From Paraphysoderma sedebokerense (Eukaryota; Blastocladiomycota; Physodermatomycetes; Physodermatales; Physodermataceae), in assembly GCA_025602915.1 (NCBI GenBank), contig JAHLJZ010000181.1:1-13397 (forward strand): a stretch of DNA of 13,397 nucleotides, given 5' to 3'. Positions within the stretch are counted from its first letter, which is position 1. Each line of letters starts with the position of its first letter. The notes under the pieces were generated by a model, which was given only the letters and a program-made list of their open reading frames with translations, ran no database searches and was not told where the DNA came from. This document shows, one piece after another, positions 8,747 to 13,397 of this stretch. Both the position numbers and the translations under genes were made by a program.

Positions 8747-10604
8747 ATGCTGGCAAACGCACATCAACCCAACAATCCGCACACTCAAAATGGCCAAAAG
8801 TCGGTGAGATTTCGGCTTCCAGAAGTCGAGGTCGTCGTCCCGGTGAGGGAGAGGACCGTCGGTAATTTGAAGGTTGCTATCAACTCAATCGAGAAGGCTA
8901 ACATCCCGGCGGAGGATGGAGCTACGACGCCACCGACGACCTCTGAAGATACTCATAATCATCAACCTGATCGCCAGTATTACACCAGCAATGACTTGCT
9001 GATTGAAACTCCAGAAGAAATGGCGAGCAGACTTCAGTACGTTTCTGCTTATGTGTCCTCATGTCAGATTTCTGTCATTGGGACTCGGTCGCGGATGATT
9101 TACTGATTGCTATATGCTTTCTGTATAGCCCACTCCAACAAGCAAGATATTACTCTTTAAAGAGAATTGCGGTTCGTTTTCTACGGAATTGTTGTTACAT
9201 TTAAATTCAATCCTCAGAGATTTTCTCAGCATTCTGTCATAAGCTACACTAAAAACTCAATTTGCCTTTTAGGAACTGACCGCGTCGTGCCGCTCACAAG
9301 GAGCAACTGACGCCACCCCAAAAATTGTCAACAAATCTAAAAGAATTCGACAACCGAAATTGGCGACTAGCCCACATGAATGCCGCCGATCTGAAAGATT
9401 CAGACAGCAAATCGTCGACTCTATTCAACCTATCAGTGACACCAATGAAGAGTTGGTGACTTGCCAGGATGCCATTGGTGTCGGTTCGGCAAAACTGTAC
9501 CAATCAAAGGAGGTGGCTAGCGTAACCTTTCGATCGTCTATATAATGATTAATCTTGATCTGACTCAAATTTCTGCCTCACCCTTGGCTGTGATAGGTTG
9601 TCAAATCGTCCATCACGGGTTTGTTGATACACAACGGGGTTGTGTACACATCCGACAAAATAGGTTCGTCTCAATTCCTACCTCGTTGAATTAGAATAGT
9701 CCCCTTCAGCTCAGCTCTCACCTTTCGTTTCTAGGATGTATCAGCGCTTGGAATATTTCGAATGGGTGCTCCCTCCTCAAGCAAACTCAGTCCGCAATTC
9801 ACTCTTTAGCCCCTTCATGGCCGTCGGGCATGGTTGGACTATACACGGAACCCTCCAAACCTTCTGGAGGATTACTTTCGATTGACGCCCAAAATTTAGA
9901 TCTCACTTTCCGGCCCCTTTGTGTAAACCCAACTGCGATTTACGCAAACGACACAGATGTGTGGGCAGGAACTGCTGACGGACGTGCCGTTTTTGTCGAT
10001 CTCAGAAGCCAAGGAGGGTTTAGTTCTGAATTAACGTTACAAAGTTTCGGAGCAAAGAATATCACTAGCGGAATCCAGAGTATAGGTAAAATAGGAAATG
10101 TGTTGGCATTTTCATTCGGTTCCAAAATCGCCTTGGTGGATTCCAGAACCAACAAAGCCATCGATGCATTTGATTGGGAAAATGGTCCTGGGGATTTGTC
10201 ATTTCATTCTAGTCTTCAGTACGGATTGGTGACTGGAGAGGCAGGGAGTATTGGTGTTTGGGCAGATATCGGTGTTAGTGAAAAATGGAAACCACCGTCT
10301 TGTTTCAAGCACAATATCAGAAGAAATGCAAGGTCAGTAAGTGCTTTTACTAATCATCAAGACGACTTAAATTTAACCCTTTTCAACTCAAACTATCAAA
10401 AGGCCGGTGTGGCATCCCAAACTCCCAATATTCTACGCTCCGTCAAATCGAAAGTGTGTGGACATCCTCAGCCCGACTGGTAAGCTGTTAGGCACTATCG
10501 AAAATGGCAATGTCCCTACACGGCTCGCAATCTCTTCCGACGGACTCTATCTCGGGTTATCTACCATTCGCGGAACGGTGACATTATGGACTGCCGACGT
10601 TTAG
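8747..10604 (+). CDS. WD40-like beta-propeller protein, complete 6-exon gene
   Basis: Exons: 8747-9036, 9129-9171, 9273-9512, 9597-9663, 9735-10332, 10403-10604. All five introns (70-101 nt) are GT-AG and phases agree, giving about 479 aa. Residues 1-190 are polar and probably disordered, with KSVRF (18-22), which fits the RVxF docking pattern for protein phosphatase 1, and a basic KSKRIRQPK patch (132-140), possibly nuclear-localising. From about 192 to the end the protein repeats beta-propeller blades: GCISAWNISNG, VWAGTADGRAVFVDLRS, IALVDSRTNKAI, GEAGSIGVWAD and finally ISSDGLYLGLSTIRGTVTLW. The WD signatures are weak but the blade rhythm is clear. Such proteins are scaffolds; the partner is unknown and no named family was recognised. 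The start is the first ATG of the open frame. No stops or shifts interrupt it, so it is probably a working gene. Confidence 0.83.
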
Positions 10605-10802
10605 TACTTATCCGCTAATGAAATATTGGAGGATCTTTTTTCAAATGACGGGAATTCGGCTGTGGCGACATAAAGGTACACATGAAAATCAGAGTACTTT
10701 CCTTAGCGTCGGTTTGTAATAAATCTTTGAAACGTTATGGCGATCTCAATAAATATTGTGCAATTATCACCTAGAAGACTGCAAGCAAGTGCTTTATTTG
10801 TG
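10605..10802. terminator. Shared 3' region of convergent WD40 and recombinase genes
   Basis: The plus-strand WD40 gene ends at 10604 and the minus-strand recombinase frame at 10803. AATAAA signals for the plus strand are at 10718-10723 and 10748-10753. TTTATT at 10793-10798 reads AATAAA on the minus strand, only 5 bp after the recombinase stop. Transcripts from the two genes probably overlap if cleavage follows these signals. Confidence 0.65.
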
Positions 10803-12247
10803 TCAGAGAATAGGATGTGACAATCTCGAACCCCAATTATGACACTTTGCATGCTCATTGCATATAAAATTACCTGCAATTTTGCAAAACATTATTTGCT
10901 CCTTATGCTCAGGTGCATCAGCCATATGATATGTGGTCGGTTCAACAATTATTGCTGCGAATTTCTTTGATTTTGGACAAAGAGCATATGCGCGATGGAT
11001 AACAATTTTATTCAGCTTAAAGACGTTTTCAGCACAACAATTTCTTGTGAAATTTGATTTAAATACATCGCTAGAATTATTTGCGATTGGATTAGCGGAG
11101 GTACTTATAGTTGTGGTCTGAGGCAAGGACGGCACTGGTGTTTCAACAGTGTGATTCATGGAGGGTTGGGGCAAGGGCGACGCTGTATTTGGGACTTGAG
11201 AAATTTGAGTTGAAGGAACACAAGATTGTTGGGACGAGCTGATGGAAAGGTCACTGACGATAGAATCGAAAGAGGAATGCTGATTGGTGACCGGAGAGGA
11301 TATAGATGGATCAGATGATGGAGTGGAGAGAAGTGGATCATCGGTATTTTGGGAGAGAAGTTGTTCGCCCGAATGTGGATCCAAAAGACCCATTCCGGAA
11401 GCAGAAACTTTAATGGTAGCGAGTGATTCCGTTAATGATGCAAGTTGAGCCTCCACTGTAGTGAGATCTTTCACAACGGCAGACTTCGAAGTCATAGAAA
11501 TCATGAAGGATCTTAAAGAGTTGAATCGGTCGAAAAAATCATTCGTTAAACGTTGGATGTCGGATAGATATATCCAGTTGTCTAAGATCTTGGCGAATGA
11601 GTTGCCTTGCGGATGTTTTCTACGCCATGCCGATAAAGCGGCGGAGGAAGTACAAGCAGTTCGATAAGAGAGCATATTTCTTGCTTCTTCTCTATGTTTA
11701 AGGATCTGACACCTGTAGTCGTCAATGATATAACTGTAATTCTTCCCGGTGGATTCGGAAAACCCTTTTAGAGTGTTGCAATCTTGCCGGTATATGGCAA
11801 TGGTTTTGACTGACTTTAGTCGTGCTGTCTGATTGACCAAACCAACATCAGTTATTTCACCCTAGTTGCTATAAAACAATTACCAACCTGTAGTAAATCA
11901 CTGTCGTTTGCACCACCAAACGTAGCAATCATGAAAGCTGTTTTTCTACAAGAATGACTTCCCCATTTCTGTTCATGCACCTCTTCATCTTCATCCATAT
12001 GTGAACCTGAATCGTTATTTTCATCAAGTGTTTCTCTGCGCTCTGTTGCCTTCATCGATTTCTTGAAGATGTCGAGGAATGTTTCGTATGCGATCCTTGC
12101 ATTTGTATGCGATGCTGACGACTGCAATTGTTCAGACAACAAAAGAACAACTGTTACCTAGATCCAACACATCTAAAAATTCAACTTCTAGGTCTGAAGT
12201 GATTCCGAGATTGCTAAACTGATTCTTCAACAGCCGGGAGGAACGTC
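10803..12247 (-). CDS. Tyrosine recombinase (Crypton-like), C-terminal half
   Basis: Tyrosine recombinases cut and rejoin DNA through a covalent 3'-phosphotyrosine. Exons on the minus strand: 12247-12186 (tentative), 12121-11888, 11828-10803; introns of 64 and 59 nt. The catalytic C-terminus is split by the second intron: HSCRKTAFMIATFGG gives box II HxxR (H 11954-11956, R 11945-11947), then ARLKS, then IAIYRQD with the nucleophile Tyr at 11790-11792. Spacing from R to the ARLKS leucine is 23 residues and from there to Tyr 9, as in the superfamily, but that leucine stands where His or Trp is expected. After the catalytic part come WRRKHP, a predicted helical/coiled segment, a long Ser/Thr/Pro-rich stretch and a Cys/His-rich tail ending at the TGA. 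The N-terminal DNA-binding part and box I Arg are not found. It resembles Crypton-type fungal recombinases; the exact family is uncertain. Confidence 0.68.
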
Positions 12248-12311
12248 CTAGGAAAAGAGTTTCAGACCAGGGTCTCGATTCATTCCTGAAAAGCTCGATC
12301 TGCTCACGTAC
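12248..12311 (-). other. Possible 64-nt intron joining SNF2 and recombinase reading frames
   Basis: On the minus strand the SNF2 frame would hit a stop at 12304-12306, but a GTACGTGAG donor at 12311 and a TTCCTAG acceptor ending at 12248 would remove the stop and join in frame to an exon at 12247-12186. That exon joins in frame, through a weaker GTTGAA donor, to the recombinase exon at 12121. A single chimeric mRNA is thus possible on paper. The alternative is a frameshifted or broken junction. Confidence 0.35.
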
Positions 12312-13357
12312 CGCCATTCAGTCGTCCATATGTTTTGTGTGCCAACCTTTTAAAAACCTGGAACTTTTCCAGCTTCTCCGGTTCCTCGGAGAAGATGATT
12401 TTAGAGACGTAATTACTCATTTGATCCCGTACACCCTGCACACCACCGTCGGCGCAGGCACGAAGGAATTCGTTTTGTACATTCGTACTGGAGACCAAAA
12501 GGGTTTTAACCGTTTTCGACGGGAGCGCTGGCAGAGACCCCACTTTGTTCGCAAGGGTAGTGTGATTTCAGTATTGAGCATTGCTGGTGCACCAGGAGGT
12601 TTAAAGTTCAAAATAAACGTACAATTTGCCTGTGTTTTCTCACGTCTCAACATTAGCGCACTGCAAATTTGTCGTAGCCGGAGGACACTCTGCTGTCGCC
12701 TTTTTATTATCGCCGTCTGGAGCTTCTTATGATCGTCTGTGAAGTCGAACCTAACAAGACAATAAAAACATTGTAAGAGGACTTCATCCAGGGTTATCCG
12801 AGGAGGAAAGATCATTATTCTTACCATTCTCCAAACACTTCTCGGCTTGGGAGTACTGCCGGTACTACAAAATTCAAAATAGAAAAGAGTTCGTCGATAT
12901 TGTTCTTCAACAGTACGACAGGTCAGTCAAGAGTGACAAGATGAAATCAACGACCAAATGAGTGAGCGAATTGGAAGTCGGAACGATACCTGAACAGGCG
13001 TGCCTGTAAGTAATATCCGGAAATCGGATTTAAGTGTATCCAGAAGCATATGATTGCCGGAAGCACTATTCTTAATTTTCTGTGCTTCATCAAGAATGAC
13101 GACGCCATAGTTGAGGCCCTAGAATCATGTGAAATCAACCTTTATCAGCTCTGCAAATTTTCCCTGGTTTTCTTTTCACAAAATTATTGGCAGTTACCTG
13201 AAAGAACGACACATGATTCTTGAAAGTCTCGTAGGTTGTGATGAGGAGCGGGTGGGTCTCGGGTCTGGTTTGTGCAGAGATGACGAGTTTTTTCTTCTTT
13301 GGCAACGAATCCTTTTGGTGAAAAAGGACGATTTTTTGAGAAAGTTTTGGGGAAAAT
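12304..13357 (-). CDS. SNF2-family ATPase, middle part (exons 6-10); C-terminal helicase domain absent
   Basis: This continues the gene from 956-1 across the circle joint. Exons on the minus strand: 13357-13198 (exon 6), 13118-12990, 12904-12825, 12750-12623, and 12542 down to about 12312 (open to a stop at 12304). Introns are 79, 85, 74 and 80 nt, all GT-AG, phases consistent. In order it shows LLITTYETF (motif Ib region), VVILDEAQKIKN (Walker B, motif II DEAQ at residues 248-251), LLTGTPVQNN (motif III, about 274-283), ELFSILNFVVP, LMLRREKTQ and LPALPSKT, the normal run of an SNF2 N-terminal lobe. Motifs V and VI (arginine finger QxxxRxxRxGQ) are nowhere in the window. A KIIFS...RLNGGT stretch loosely recalls motif IV but sits too close to the LPxKT block. 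The gene therefore appears truncated where the recombinase half begins. Confidence 0.86.
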
Positions 13358-13397
13358 CTAATCGTGGGATGCGATTAAAAAAAGTGATGCGTCGACA
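13343..13397. repeat. 55-bp terminal direct repeat, right copy
   Basis: Exact duplicate of positions 1-55. SNF2 exon 6 begins at 13357 on the minus strand and the rest of the repeat is intron, so the copy at either end serves equally well in the gene model. It should be counted once when the molecule is treated as a circle. Confidence 0.97.

Noticed and set aside
8578-8865. 95-codon plus frame upstream of the WD40 start
   Set aside because: No recognisable content; it begins without a proper ATG and runs in a different frame over WD40 exon 1.
10933-11667. Plus-strand frames of 62 and 68 codons
   Set aside because: Shadows of the long minus-strand recombinase exon.
12304-12420. SNF2 motif IV (KIIFS followed by RLNGGT and REQIELF in another frame)
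   Set aside because: Only about 40 residues separate it from the LPxKT block, where about 90-130 are usual, and no motif V or VI follows. Kept as ambiguous.
12337-12732. Plus-strand 131-codon open frame
   Set aside because: Antisense of the SNF2 exons, which carry recognisable motifs.
12417-12827. Unspliced minus-strand frame through LMLRREKTQ
   Set aside because: Reads through an 80-nt intron; splicing at 12622/12543 gives the expected LPALPSKT continuation.
1-13397. Bacterial plasmid or phage, suggested by circularity
   Set aside because: No replication, partition or capsid gene, no ribosome binding sites, and at least three genes need many GT-AG introns.

Overview
This is eukaryotic nuclear-type DNA, most likely from a fungus and probably a basidiomycete. 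The real genes only read through if GT-AG spliceosomal introns of about 36 to 140 nt are removed. The TATA/pyrimidine-rich promoter, the AATAAA signals and the Gag/integrase style of a decayed Ty3/Gypsy element all fit a fungus. No tRNA, rRNA, CRISPR array or bacterial operon was seen.

The first 55 bases (1-55) are repeated exactly as the last 55 (13343-13397). A minus-strand SNF2-family ATPase gene reads across that overlap without a break: its fifth intron and sixth exon meet inside the repeat and the phase is kept. The window is therefore an arbitrarily opened 13,342-bp circle, or one unit of a tandem array, and not a linear fragment with natural ends.

Layout. 1-956 (minus): 5' part of the SNF2 gene, through helicase motif I. 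957-1488: divergent promoter region. 1489-3816 (plus): an intact 11-exon gene for a divergent protein kinase, about 526 aa. 4518-6900: remains of a Ty3/Gypsy retrotransposon, with broken gag, protease and most of reverse transcriptase deleted, and broken RNase H/integrase. 6901-8746: no convincing gene. 8747-10604 (plus): an intact 6-exon gene for a WD40-like beta-propeller protein, about 479 aa. 10605-10802: convergent 3' ends. 10803-12247 (minus): C-terminal half of a tyrosine recombinase of Crypton-like type. 12304-13357 (minus): SNF2 motifs Ia to III and the region just after them, which runs straight into the recombinase half.

The most unusual point is the meeting of two incomplete genes in the same orientation near 12.25-12.31 kb: an SNF2 gene without its helicase C-terminal half and a tyrosine recombinase without its N-terminal half. 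Every other gene on the circle is whole or ordinary decayed repeat. This is what a circle made by joining a break inside one gene to a break inside the other would look like, although a real SNF2-recombinase fusion gene, a circular form of a recombinase-mobilised element, or an assembly artefact also remain possible. No functional pathway linking the kinase, WD40 and SNF2 genes can be read from the sequence.
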